Source: Halanaerobiaceae bacterium
Lineage (GTDB): Bacteria; Bacillota; Halanaerobiia; Halanaerobiales; Halarsenatibacteraceae
Direction: 5' to 3'
Assembly (NCBI GenBank): GCA_003554685.1
Contig: PWHA01000060.1
Span: forward strand, 1-16,554
Length of the DNA: 16,554 bases
The notes below the pieces were generated by a model. That model was not told the origin of the DNA. It saw only the letters and a program-made list of their open reading frames with translations, and did no database searches. A program made the translations under genes and the position numbers. Every line of letters begins with the position of its first letter. Position 1 is the stretch's first letter. Positions 6,357-13,418 of this stretch are shown here, one piece after another.

Positions 6357-7913
6357 ATGAGAAAAGTAATGGCCGGACTGATAATTTCTCTGATTATTCT
6401 GACTGCCCTGTATTTTTCCACCTCTTTCGGAGAAAACCCGGTTTCAATATTTGTGCTGGACAGCGGTTTCAGTCCGGTGGTGAGAGAGGGCAGCAGACGA
6501 ACCCTTAGGGCTCTGCCCGGCCACGGCCAGCTGGTGCTGGAAATAGTTTCTGATACCAAAAGAAGGGCTCCAGCTGAACTTTATGCCCTGGAGGTTGTTT
6601 CGGGACCGGGGGAAAGCTCCCGGCAGAGTCTGAAAAATCAGTTAAGAAGAGTCCGAGATTATGCCCGCAGCAATCAACATACCCGGGTTTTCGTTAATAT
6701 CAGTCTGGCCTTCTGGGGAGAGGATGAAGAGGAAAGAAGATTATTTCAGGAACTGCAGCAGGCTGGAGTTATTGTGGTGGCTGCTGCCGGCAATACCGGT
6801 GACAATCAGGTGGCCTATCCTGCCCGTTACAGCCCGGTGCTGGCTGTCACAGCGGCCGGATCCCGGGGCAGGGAAACCTATGCCAGCTATGGTGAGGAAG
6901 TTGACCTGGCAGCTTCAGGAGATGTGACCCGTTATCTCCCGGCTGAGTTCAGTTCCTATTCTTTAAATCCCTACCGCTCCACAGGAACCTCCTTTGCCGC
7001 CCCCCGGGTGGTGGGAGGACTGGCGGAGGTTGCTGCCAGTCTTGGTCTGGAGGTTTCTTCCGCAGAATTGATTGATCAGGCTCTTGATTTTGCATCCCCC
7101 ATTGATGATCCTCTTTACGAGGAAAATCTGCTGGGAGCCGGTTTTTTCGAAAGAGAAAAACTGCTGCGTTCTCTGGCTCCGGGCAGCTACTGGCATACCA
7201 GGATATTCTATCTACTGCTGGTAAACCTGGCACTTCTTCTGCTGGCTGGAGGAAAGCTTTTTCAACAGAGGAGGTTTTCCCGTTCTCTGGCCGGAGCGGA
7301 ATCGGTTCAAAGGGTTGTCAAGCTGGCAGGTCAGGCCGGAGAAAAACACTGGCCGCAAATAGAAGCTAAGCTGGAGAGCTTTTCCGAGCAGGAGAGGAGC
7401 TATTTTTCCCGGCAGAGCTTTCAACTTGAGGCTGACAGTGCCATTCTGCAAAATTACTGGCAGCAGCAGGAAGAGGAGTTTTTAGCAGAGACGCTGGCTG
7501 AAATTTTGCCCCGGAAGGAAACAGATCCTGAAAAACTGGCAGAAAAGGTATTTGCTGCTGTTCCCCGGCAGGCATCGCGGCTGGCCTCAAAGCTAGAGGA
7601 AGAGGAAATTTTTCAGAGTATTCACCCGGATAACAGCGGCAAAATTCTTCGTTTCAGGCTGGCACTGCTGCTGGCAGGCAGCAGATACAGTCAGGCTCAA
7701 AGGCTGGCCCGGGAGATATTGCAAAAAAGCCAGCAGGTCTGGGTGCTCTATTATGCTCTCTATGCCCTGCAGGAGACCGGGCTGGAGGGTTTAGATAGTT
7801 CTGAGCTGGAAAGGATTCTGGACGGGATTATGGCAGGACCCGAGCCTCTTCTGCGTCAGGAAGCCAGAAAGTTAAAGAAAAGGCTAACCCAGCCGGAATC
7901 AGAGTTTAAGTAA
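6357..7913 (+). CDS. Membrane-anchored S8 (subtilisin-like) protease with cytoplasmic helical tail
   Basis: A 518-aa protein with an intact subtilase triad: D35 in FVLDSGF, H56 in PGHGQLV and S212 in GTSFAAP, plus the oxyanion Asn 146 in AAAGN. Segment 5-20 is a hydrophobic signal anchor; the catalytic domain (about 28-270) follows almost at once, leaving no room for an I9-type propeptide. A second hydrophobic segment at 283-298 is followed by KLFQQRRFSR, so by the positive-inside rule residues 300-518 should be cytoplasmic. That tail is highly charged and helical, perhaps HEAT- or TPR-like; I recognise no named domain. The compact domain (D to H only 21 residues) is small for a subtilase. 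Start ATG lies 8 nt after AGGAGG. It follows the amidohydrolase by 25 bp, probably in one transcript. Could be a regulatory or quality-control protease; substrate unknown. Confidence 0.8.
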   Translation: MRKVMAGLIISLIILTALYFSTSFGENPVSIFVLDSGFSPVVREGSRRTLRALPGHGQLVLEIVSDTKRRAPAELYALEVVSGPGESSRQSLKNQLRRVRDYARSNQHTRVFVNISLAFWGEDEEERRLFQELQQAGVIVVAAAGNTGDNQVAYPARYSPVLAVTAAGSRGRETYASYGEEVDLAASGDVTRYLPAEFSSYSLNPYRSTGTSFAAPRVVGGLAEVAASLGLEVSSAELIDQALDFASPIDDPLYEENLLGAGFFEREKLLRSLAPGSYWHTRIFYLLLVNLALLLLAGGKLFQQRRFSRSLAGAESVQRVVKLAGQAGEKHWPQIEAKLESFSEQERSYFSRQSFQLEADSAILQNYWQQQEEEFLAETLAEILPRKETDPEKLAEKVFAAVPRQASRLASKLEEEEIFQSIHPDNSGKILRFRLALLLAGSRYSQAQRLAREILQKSQQVWVLYYALYALQETGLEGLDSSELERILDGIMAGPEPLLRQEARKLKKRLTQPESEFK

Positions 7914-7945
7914 AAGCGCTGGCGATTAATTCAGACAACAAGGTT

Positions 7946-8032
7946 ATGATAATATCAAATACCGGTGCATGGGGTGAGGTCCGGGCAGGCAATTTTACAA
8001 ATATATTTGAATATTTTGCTGAAAAAATCTAA
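7946..8032 (+). pseudogene. Short reading frame, possible 3' remnant of a lost gene
   Basis: A 28-codon ORF beginning ATGATAATATC and ending GCTGAAAAAATCTAA. Its peptide, containing NTGAWGEVRAGNF and FEYFAEKI, looks like the C-terminal end of a real protein rather than random translation. The frame is open upstream to about 7910, just inside the end of the protease gene. There is no convincing ribosome binding site. I do not recognise the family. It may be a decayed gene tail, a small protein or chance. Confidence 0.3.
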
Positions 8033-8125
8033 TTCAGCCTTTTTAGTCCTGATGATTCTCTAAGGAGAGCACAGAAATCACTTTGAAGCCTGATAATGCC
8101 AACAACTTAAGCGGAGGTGAAGCCG

Positions 8126-8680
8126 ATGAAGGAGATCGAAGTAGGTCAAACAATTCTGCAGCTTGTTAAGGGTGATATTGCCAGCCAGGATGACCTGACG
8201 GCGGTGGTAAATGCCGCCAATGCTCAGCTGATGCCGGGCGGTGGGGTAGCTGGAGCCCTGCATGGAGCTGCCGGACCGGGCCTGGCGGAGGAGTGCCGCA
8301 AATATGCACCGATCAGTCCTGGCGAAGCGGTAATTACCGGCGGCCATAAGCTTCCCAACAGCTATGTAATTCACTGCTTGGGACCGGTTTACGGCAGGGA
8401 TAAGCCCGAGGAGAAATTGTTAAGAGACTGTTACTGGAAGGCTCTGGATCTGGCAGTTGAGAAGGAGATTGACAGCCTGGGATTTCCCGCAATTTCGATG
8501 GGAGCTTTCGGGTATCCCCGAGAAGAGGCTTCCCGGATTGCCCTGAGCACCGTTAGGGATTATCTGGAAAGGGGAGTTGAGCTTGAGCTGGTCCGATTTG
8601 TGCTTTACACTCAGAAGGATTTAGATTTATTTTCCAGGCAGATAACCCAGCTGCAGGAAGGAGAGATGGAAAATGGCTAA
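8126..8680 (+). CDS. Macro-domain protein (ADP-ribose binding)
   Basis: A 184-aa single macro domain, a fold that binds ADP-ribose, O-acetyl-ADP-ribose or ADP-ribosylated protein. Visible are GDI with D17 (adenine contact), VVNAAN (27-32), the loop MPGGGVAGALHGAAG (36-50), YVIHCLGPVYG (80-90) and the second loop SMGAFGYP (124-131). In MacroD/YmdB enzymes the first loop reads GGGVDGAIH with a catalytic Asp; here that Asp is Ala 42, as in Af1521-like proteins that still hydrolyse some ADP-ribosyl esters. So binding is secure but the reaction is uncertain. ATG 8126 is chosen because the ribosome binding site GGAGGTGA is at 8113-8120; the GTG at 8117 lies inside it. The stop overlaps the next gene's start by 8 nt. 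Confidence 0.9.
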   Translation: MKEIEVGQTILQLVKGDIASQDDLTAVVNAANAQLMPGGGVAGALHGAAGPGLAEECRKYAPISPGEAVITGGHKLPNSYVIHCLGPVYGRDKPEEKLLRDCYWKALDLAVEKEIDSLGFPAISMGAFGYPREEASRIALSTVRDYLERGVELELVRFVLYTQKDLDLFSRQITQLQEGEMENG

Positions 8681-9218
8681 AGTAGTTGTACCGCTGGCCC
8701 GTGGTTTTGAAGAGATTGAAGCAGTTACTGTTATTGATGTTTTGAGAAGGGCTGACCTTAAGGTGATTTGTGCAGGCCTCGATGAAATTACTGTCAGAGG
8801 TGCTCACGGTATAAAAATTGAAGCAGATCAACGGTTAAAAAATATCAACCACCGGGTTTTTAACGGCTTGGTTCTTCCGGGAGGGATGCCCGGCGCAGAA
8901 AATCTCAGGCGGGAGGAGGCTATCCTGGCACTGGTTCAGGAATTTGCCGCTCAAGAAAAGTTGGTGGCGGCCATCTGTGCTGCACCTCTGGTCCTAAAAG
9001 CTGCCGGGGTTCTGGATAAAGTTCGCTGCACCAGCTACCCCTCCTTTGCGGATGAATTTTCTGCCTATAATTATCTGGAAAAATCGGTTGTTAGAGATGG
9101 CAATATTATTCCCTCCCGGGGACCGGGGACAGCTCTATCCTTTGCCCTGGAAATCGCGGAATATTTTCAGGGAGAGAGTGTCAGGCAGGAGCTGGCTGAA
9201 AACATGCTGGTAAAATAA
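8673..9218 (+). CDS. DJ-1/PfpI family protein (YajL/ThiJ-like)
   Basis: A 181-aa cytosolic protein of the DJ-1 superfamily: GFEEIEAVTVIDVLRRA at 11-27 with the conserved Glu, LVLPGGMPGAENL (67-79), the nucleophile-elbow Cys 102 in AAICAAP, and SRGPGTALSFALEI (148-161). These match the YajL/DJ-1 branch rather than PfpI proteases. Members are credited with redox protection, glyoxalase III activity or repair of methylglyoxal-glycated molecules, the last still disputed. The ATG lies within the last codons of the macro-domain gene, with GGAG just upstream, so translation is probably coupled and the two products made together. The gene ends 8 bp from the end of convergent glgP with no terminator visible. 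Confidence 0.9.
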   Translation: MAKVVVPLARGFEEIEAVTVIDVLRRADLKVICAGLDEITVRGAHGIKIEADQRLKNINHRVFNGLVLPGGMPGAENLRREEAILALVQEFAAQEKLVAAICAAPLVLKAAGVLDKVRCTSYPSFADEFSAYNYLEKSVVRDGNIIPSRGPGTALSFALEIAEYFQGESVRQELAENMLVK

Positions 9219-9226
9219 GGGTTTAG

Positions 9227-10840
9227 CTAGATTTGATAGAGCATTTCGTAATAATTTTTCAGCATTCTCCGGGCAGAAAATCTATCCTTGGTGGTCTTGA
9301 TACTGTACTGCATCATCATCAGCCAGCGCTGCCGGTCTTCATAGTAGGTGGGAACAACCTCGTTTAGCAGCACTTCATAGAGAGCGTGAAGGTCATGCTC
9401 ATCCTGCCCCTCTCCCACATAGCCGTTGCCAAACTGCCAGCCGTTGATTCCGTGCTGGCAGTTTTCTGACCACCAGCCATCCAGGGTGCTGAAATTCAGC
9501 ACGCCGTTCATGGCGGCTTTCATTCCGGAAGTTCCGCTGGCTTCCAGGGGTCGGCGGGGGTTATTGAGCCAGACATCGCAGCCCCGGGTCATAAGACGGC
9601 CAATTTTAATGTTATAATCCTCCAGGAAGGCAACACTCTGAGGATATTTTCTGGAGATGGAGACTATGTGAGCGATGATATCCTTGCCAACATTATCTCC
9701 GGGATGAGCCTTGCCCGAGAAGACAAATTGAACTTTCTGCTCTTCCAGCAGGTGCCTGATCCGGTCCAGTTGCCAGAAAACCATGTCAGGCCTTTTATAA
9801 CTGGCTGCCCGGCGGGCAAAACCTATCAGCAGGCGGTCCTGATTGAGCTGCTGATCATTTTCCTCTTTAATATAATTCAGCAGTTTCTGCTTGTTTTCTT
9901 TATGAAGCTTGGCTATTTTATTTTTATTAAACAAAACCTCCAGCATTCTTTCATCGACCCAGCTGTGGTGATGAACGCCGTTGGTTATTGAAAGTATAGG
10001 AGCCCGGTTATCGACATGCTTCCACATGTCCCGGGCGGTTATTCCGTGTAGCCGGGCTACTCCATTGGCCCGAGAAGCCAGGCGCAGGCCGGCAACGGTC
10101 ATATTGAAGGGATTCCCTCCGATCTGCTCCATTTCTTCCTGAGTTAAACCGTTGAAGGCTCCCACCTCCTTTAAATTTTCAATGGGGTGGGATTCATTGC
10201 CTTCCTCCACCGGGGTATGGGTGGTAAAGACAATTTTTTTCCGCAGCCTCTGACAGGCTTCCTGAAAATCATAGCCCTGATTTATCAGTTCCCGGATCAA
10301 TTCTGTTCCGGCCAGCGCGGCATGACCTTCATTAAAATGATAGATATCCACTTCTATCCCCAGCTTCCGCAGGGCCCGGACTCCTCCAATACCCAGTACT
10401 ATTTCCTGGGCAATTCTTTCTTCGGAGGAACCCATATACAATCTGTCGGTAATCCATTTCATATCCTGATTTTCTTCCAGGTTGGTATCCAGCAGATAAA
10501 TCGGCCTGTTGTTAAATTTATCGGCCTTCCAGACCCTGCACTTTACATCCTGCTCTTTGACCCTGACGGCGACGGTAATTCCTGTATCACTGACATGCTC
10601 ATAATTCTGACCTTCGGGGGCATAGTTGTCATAGGGTCGACCGTAATCATCTATTAACTGACGGGTGTAACCCTTATTCCACATAATCCCGATTCCGGTT
10701 ACGGGAAGTTCCAGGTCCCGGGCGGTTTTCAAGGTATCTCCGGCCAGCACACCCAGACCTCCGGAATAAATCCGAAATTCCTCGTGCAGACCGAACTCCA
10801 TACAAAAATATGCTACTTTAACTTTGTTATCTAAGTTCAT
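9227..10840 (-). CDS. glgP: Alpha-glucan (glycogen) phosphorylase, short form
   Basis: Phosphorolyses alpha-1,4-glucan chains to glucose-1-phosphate. The 537-aa GT35 protein belongs to the short alpha-glucan phosphorylase group: it opens with YFCMEFGLHEEFRIYSGGLGVLAGD (residues 11-35) and lacks the N-terminal allosteric region of classical 800-aa phosphorylases. HFNEGHAA (168-175), TTHTPVEEG and FARRAASYKRP (341-351) are conserved, and the PLP Schiff-base lysine is K441 in EASGTSGMKAAMN. The protein is complete. The AGGAGG (10854-10859) lies 13 nt from the ATG, farther than usual, yet no ATG, GTG or TTG lies closer. A promoter is seen at 10895-10923. It is divergent from pulA, which removes the branch stubs this enzyme leaves. 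Confidence 0.94.
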   Translation of the reverse strand: MNLDNKVKVAYFCMEFGLHEEFRIYSGGLGVLAGDTLKTARDLELPVTGIGIMWNKGYTRQLIDDYGRPYDNYAPEGQNYEHVSDTGITVAVRVKEQDVKCRVWKADKFNNRPIYLLDTNLEENQDMKWITDRLYMGSSEERIAQEIVLGIGGVRALRKLGIEVDIYHFNEGHAALAGTELIRELINQGYDFQEACQRLRKKIVFTTHTPVEEGNESHPIENLKEVGAFNGLTQEEMEQIGGNPFNMTVAGLRLASRANGVARLHGITARDMWKHVDNRAPILSITNGVHHHSWVDERMLEVLFNKNKIAKLHKENKQKLLNYIKEENDQQLNQDRLLIGFARRAASYKRPDMVFWQLDRIRHLLEEQKVQFVFSGKAHPGDNVGKDIIAHIVSISRKYPQSVAFLEDYNIKIGRLMTRGCDVWLNNPRRPLEASGTSGMKAAMNGVLNFSTLDGWWSENCQHGINGWQFGNGYVGEGQDEHDLHALYEVLLNEVVPTYYEDRQRWLMMMQYSIKTTKDRFSARRMLKNYYEMLYQI

Positions 10841-10894
10841 AATGGCTGGTAATCCTCCTCAATCGAAATTCAAACCTGATTGGATATTTTATTT

Positions 10895-10923
10895 ATTATA
10901 TCCTATTATTATGTTTAAGTAAA
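10895..10923 (-). promoter_or_regulatory. glgP promoter
   Basis: Minus-strand TTTACT (10918-10923), 17-bp spacer and a consensus TATAAT (10895-10900), giving a leader of roughly 50 nt before the glgP start. A 40-base strand-asymmetric tract lies just upstream at 10931-10970. Confidence 0.6.
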
Positions 10924-10930
10924 ATACACT

Positions 10931-10970
10931 AAGAACAAAGACAAGAAGAAGCGAAGAAGAACAACAACAA
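10931..10970. repeat. T-free AAG/AAC triplet-like tract
   Basis: Forty consecutive bases without T on the plus strand, built mostly of GAA and ACA-type triplets, so the glgP coding strand here is pyrimidine-rich with no A. It begins 8 bp upstream of the glgP -35. It may be an AT-rich contact region for polymerase or a stiff spacer; function unknown. Confidence 0.5.
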
Positions 10971-10983
10971 TAACTCTTTTAAT

Positions 10984-11001
10984 AATTACCCTGTAGTAAT
11001 T
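10984..11001. promoter_or_regulatory. Inverted repeat, candidate operator
   Basis: AATTAC and GTAATT form perfect 6-bp half-sites around a 6-bp spacer, between glgP and pulA and about 60 bp upstream of the glgP -35. This is the size of a dimeric regulator's operator, but six matched AT-rich bases can arise by chance. Confidence 0.3.
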
Positions 11002-11151
11002 TTCCACTAAGGACAATATTCTCGGGGCCCGACAGGTTTTCAAAAACTGAGCCGGAAAATGCTGAAAAAAAGGATTTCGCCAAGAAATTGAGAATAGTTA
11101 ATAGTAATAGATATTTTTGTTCCCTTGATGTTTTCTTAAGGAGGTAAACAA

Positions 11152-13086
11152 TTGGTGGCTGACAGGTCTTTTCTCAATGCTGCGAGGGTATCGGAAACAG
11201 AGGAACGGACTGCTAGAAGACCGGCAGCCTGGTTCAGGCAGGAACCGGGAATTCTGGCAGATAAAGATAGCACAGGCTTCAATTTCTGGATTAAAAATAC
11301 CGACCGGGCAGCGGTAAAAATATCAGAATTTGAGACAGGTGAGTTTCAGGAAGAAATAAAGCTGGAAGAAACAGCCGAAGATTACTGGACTGCCTGGACT
11401 GCCAGGAATCTGCATGGCAGGTATTATCTGCTGGAAATTGAAAGAGGCAGTTCCAGAATCCTGACTGTAGATCCCTGGGCCAGGGCTGTGGCTACCAACA
11501 GCAGGCGGGGATTGATTGTGGATCTGGAGTGCACCGACCCTCCGGGCTGGCAGGAGGACAGCAATCCTGCCCTGGATTCTCCCGTAGATGCCATAATATA
11601 TGAAGTTCATGTTAGGGACTTCAGCTCTCATCCTGAATCGGGCCTGCAGCACCGGGGGAAGTATCTGGCATTTACTGAAAGAGGCAGCTCAAATGCCGCA
11701 GGATTGAGCACCGGACTGGACCATCTGGTAGAGCTGGGAGTTACTCATGTTCAACTGATGCCGGTCTTTGATTTTGCTACGGTTGATGATACCGATCCCG
11801 GGGATTATAACTGGGGCTATGACCCCCTTTACTATAACAGCCCCGAGGGTTCCTATGCCAGCAATCCGGCTGATTTCTCCCGGATTACCGAGCTGAAAAA
11901 GCTGGTGCTGGCCCTGCACAATCTGGGTATCGGGGTTATTATGGATGTGGTTTATAATCATACCTATTATACCGGGAAATCAGCCCTGGAAAAGATAGCT
12001 CCCGGTTATTTTTACCGGCAAATTCCGGAAGGTGAAATTGCTAATGGCTCAGGTGTAGGCAACGAAACTGCCAGCGAGAAAGAAAAGGTCCGGGAGTTTA
12101 TAGTGAATTCGGTCTGCTACTGGGCCCGGGAATATCATCTCGATGGCTTCAGGTTTGATCTGATGGGCTTGATTGACAAAAAAACGATGCTGACCCTTAA
12201 GCGGGAGCTTAAGAAGATCAACGAGGATATTCTTATCTATGGAGAACCCTGGTATGCTCTTCCCCCTCAGCTCAAGGAGGAAAGACTGATGGTTAAGGGG
12301 CAGCAGCGGGGAACCGGGATTGCCATCTTTAACGATGATTACCGCAATGCCATTAAGGGCTGCAATGATGGGGTAGAAACCGGTTTTGCCAGCGGACGTT
12401 CTGAATTTTACCGGGAGATCAAAAGGGGAGTGGTGGGTCAGATTAATTACAGTGATCGACTTCAGGGATTTGCCAGAAGCCCTGAGGAGACAGTTAATTA
12501 CGTCAGCTGTCATGACAATTTAACCCTCTGGGATAAACTGGCTAAATCCTGCCCCCATGACACTTCCAGAACCCTGGTTTCTCTGGACCGGATGGCTCAG
12601 GCTATTATTATGACCTCCCAGGGAGTTCCCTTCCTCCAGGGCGGTGAAGAGTTTCTCCGGACCAAATTCGGCCATAATAATTCCTACCGGGCCGGAGATG
12701 AAATAAATGCTCTGAAATGGGGCAGGAAAACCAAATACAAAGATACCTTCCACTATTATCGCGGTTTGATTGAACTCAGAAAGAATCATCCGGCTTTCCG
12801 CCTCCAGAATCCGGAGGATATCCGAAAATATTTGCGTTTTTTAGAGTCTCCTGAAGGTATTGTGGTTTTTAAACTGGGCCCCCGGGCCGGAGGAGACAGC
12901 TGGAAGGAAATTACCGTAATCTACAATGCCTGGTGGGAGTGGGTTAAAATTAAGTTAAATGGCAAAAAAAGGTATCATGTGGTGGTGGATGACAGGCGGG
13001 CCGGAACAGATACCATAGAAAGCTTCAGGCGGGCTGATGTTGATGCTCCTCCCCACAGTGTTATGATCCTCTACAGCAATGAGTGA
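11152..13086 (+). CDS. pulA: Type I pullulanase (glycogen debranching enzyme)
   Basis: Hydrolyses alpha-1,6 branches in glycogen or pullulan-like glucans. The 644-aa GH13 protein carries a CBM48-like N-terminal domain (about 30-125), then the catalytic barrel with the type I pullulanase hallmark YNWGYDP (219-225). The four GH13 regions are DVVYNH (265-270), DGFRFDLMG with nucleophile D336, IYGEPW with acid/base E365, and VSCHDN with D455. A C-terminal beta domain begins near 560. There is no signal peptide, so it is intracellular and should debranch stored glycogen together with GlgP. It is shorter than many type I pullulanases because extra N-terminal domains are absent. Start is TTG 11152, 7 nt after GGAGG; the adjacent GTG 11155 is an alternative. 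It converges with the glgBCD unit. Confidence 0.93.
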   Translation: MVADRSFLNAARVSETEERTARRPAAWFRQEPGILADKDSTGFNFWIKNTDRAAVKISEFETGEFQEEIKLEETAEDYWTAWTARNLHGRYYLLEIERGSSRILTVDPWARAVATNSRRGLIVDLECTDPPGWQEDSNPALDSPVDAIIYEVHVRDFSSHPESGLQHRGKYLAFTERGSSNAAGLSTGLDHLVELGVTHVQLMPVFDFATVDDTDPGDYNWGYDPLYYNSPEGSYASNPADFSRITELKKLVLALHNLGIGVIMDVVYNHTYYTGKSALEKIAPGYFYRQIPEGEIANGSGVGNETASEKEKVREFIVNSVCYWAREYHLDGFRFDLMGLIDKKTMLTLKRELKKINEDILIYGEPWYALPPQLKEERLMVKGQQRGTGIAIFNDDYRNAIKGCNDGVETGFASGRSEFYREIKRGVVGQINYSDRLQGFARSPEETVNYVSCHDNLTLWDKLAKSCPHDTSRTLVSLDRMAQAIIMTSQGVPFLQGGEEFLRTKFGHNNSYRAGDEINALKWGRKTKYKDTFHYYRGLIELRKNHPAFRLQNPEDIRKYLRFLESPEGIVVFKLGPRAGGDSWKEITVIYNAWWEWVKIKLNGKKRYHVVVDDRRAGTDTIESFRRADVDAPPHSVMILYSNE

Positions 13087-13199
13087 AACAGCTGCTGAGG
13101 TTTACTGGAGGTTTACGATAAAATGGCAGAGAAGGGGCAAACAAGAGGGCAAAGAAAGGGCAGATAAAACTAAAAGGACCTATTGACTAGAGCGGGAAG

Positions 13200-13217
13200 A
13201 ACCGGTAAGGACCGGTT
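13200..13217. repeat. Perfect 7-bp inverted repeat with doubled ACCGGT
   Basis: AACCGGT (13200-13206), loop AAGG, ACCGGTT (13211-13217). Each arm contains the self-complementary hexamer ACCGGT. It lies in the untranslated tail of pulA and has no following T-run, so it is probably an mRNA 3' structure rather than a terminator. Confidence 0.4.
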
Positions 13218-13281
13218 AAAGAAAATTTTCTCTGGGTCTGCCAGAAGTACAGTATTTATAGAAGCAGCATTTAGAGAAGAA

Positions 13282-13311
13282 AAGCGCTTTCCCGAGGACG
13301 GGAAAGCGCTT
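13282..13311. terminator. Bidirectional intrinsic terminator between pulA and glgD
   Basis: A perfect 13-bp stem, AAGCGCTTTCCCG (13282-13294) with CGGGAAAGCGCTT (13299-13311) around the loop AGGA. On the plus strand it is followed by a TTATTTAT stretch and on the minus strand by TTTCTTCTC, so it can end both the pulA transcript and the glgBCD transcript. Confidence 0.85.
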
Positions 13312-13418
13312 ATTTATGGAATTAAATTATTTTGATGTTCTTTTATTTCGTCTGATTGTTATTAGCCAGTAGCCGGTCTTGGTTCCTGTCGCTGGAGAGC
13401 AGAGGAAACCGGTTGGCT

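Larger units (their letters stand above)
10841..11151. other. Divergent regulatory region between glgP and pulA
   Basis: This 311-bp gap holds the glgP promoter (10895-10923), a T-free low-complexity tract of GAA/AAC triplets (10931-10970), an inverted repeat AATTAC-N6-GTAATT (10984-11001) and an odd palindrome TCGGGGCCCGA (11022-11032). The pulA ribosome binding site GGAGG is at 11140-11144. A weak pulA promoter may be TTGAGA at 11089-11094 followed 18 bp later by TATTTT, but it is not convincing. I see no gene, and by eye no clear catabolite-repression (cre) site. Confidence 0.55.
13087..13418. other. Convergent intergenic region between pulA and glgD
   Basis: This 332-bp gap follows pulA and glgD, both of which end into it. 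It contains a purine-rich stretch with three GGGCARA copies (about 13134-13166), an ACCGGT-based hairpin (13200-13217) and the strong bidirectional terminator (13282-13311). Between terminator and glgD (13312-13418) I see only AT-rich sequence with a small imperfect hairpin near 13380-13412. No gene is supported; a 14-codon ORF after pulA is not convincing. Confidence 0.6.

Noticed and set aside
9668..9991. Long opposite-strand ORFs inside glgP, glgC, pulA and nagA
   Set aside because: They are antisense shadows of well-conserved genes with no family resemblance of their own.
13122..13166. 14-codon basic ORF after pulA and a possible G-quadruplex in its G-rich stretch
   Set aside because: The peptide is low complexity with poor ribosome-site spacing, and there are only three usable G-tracts.
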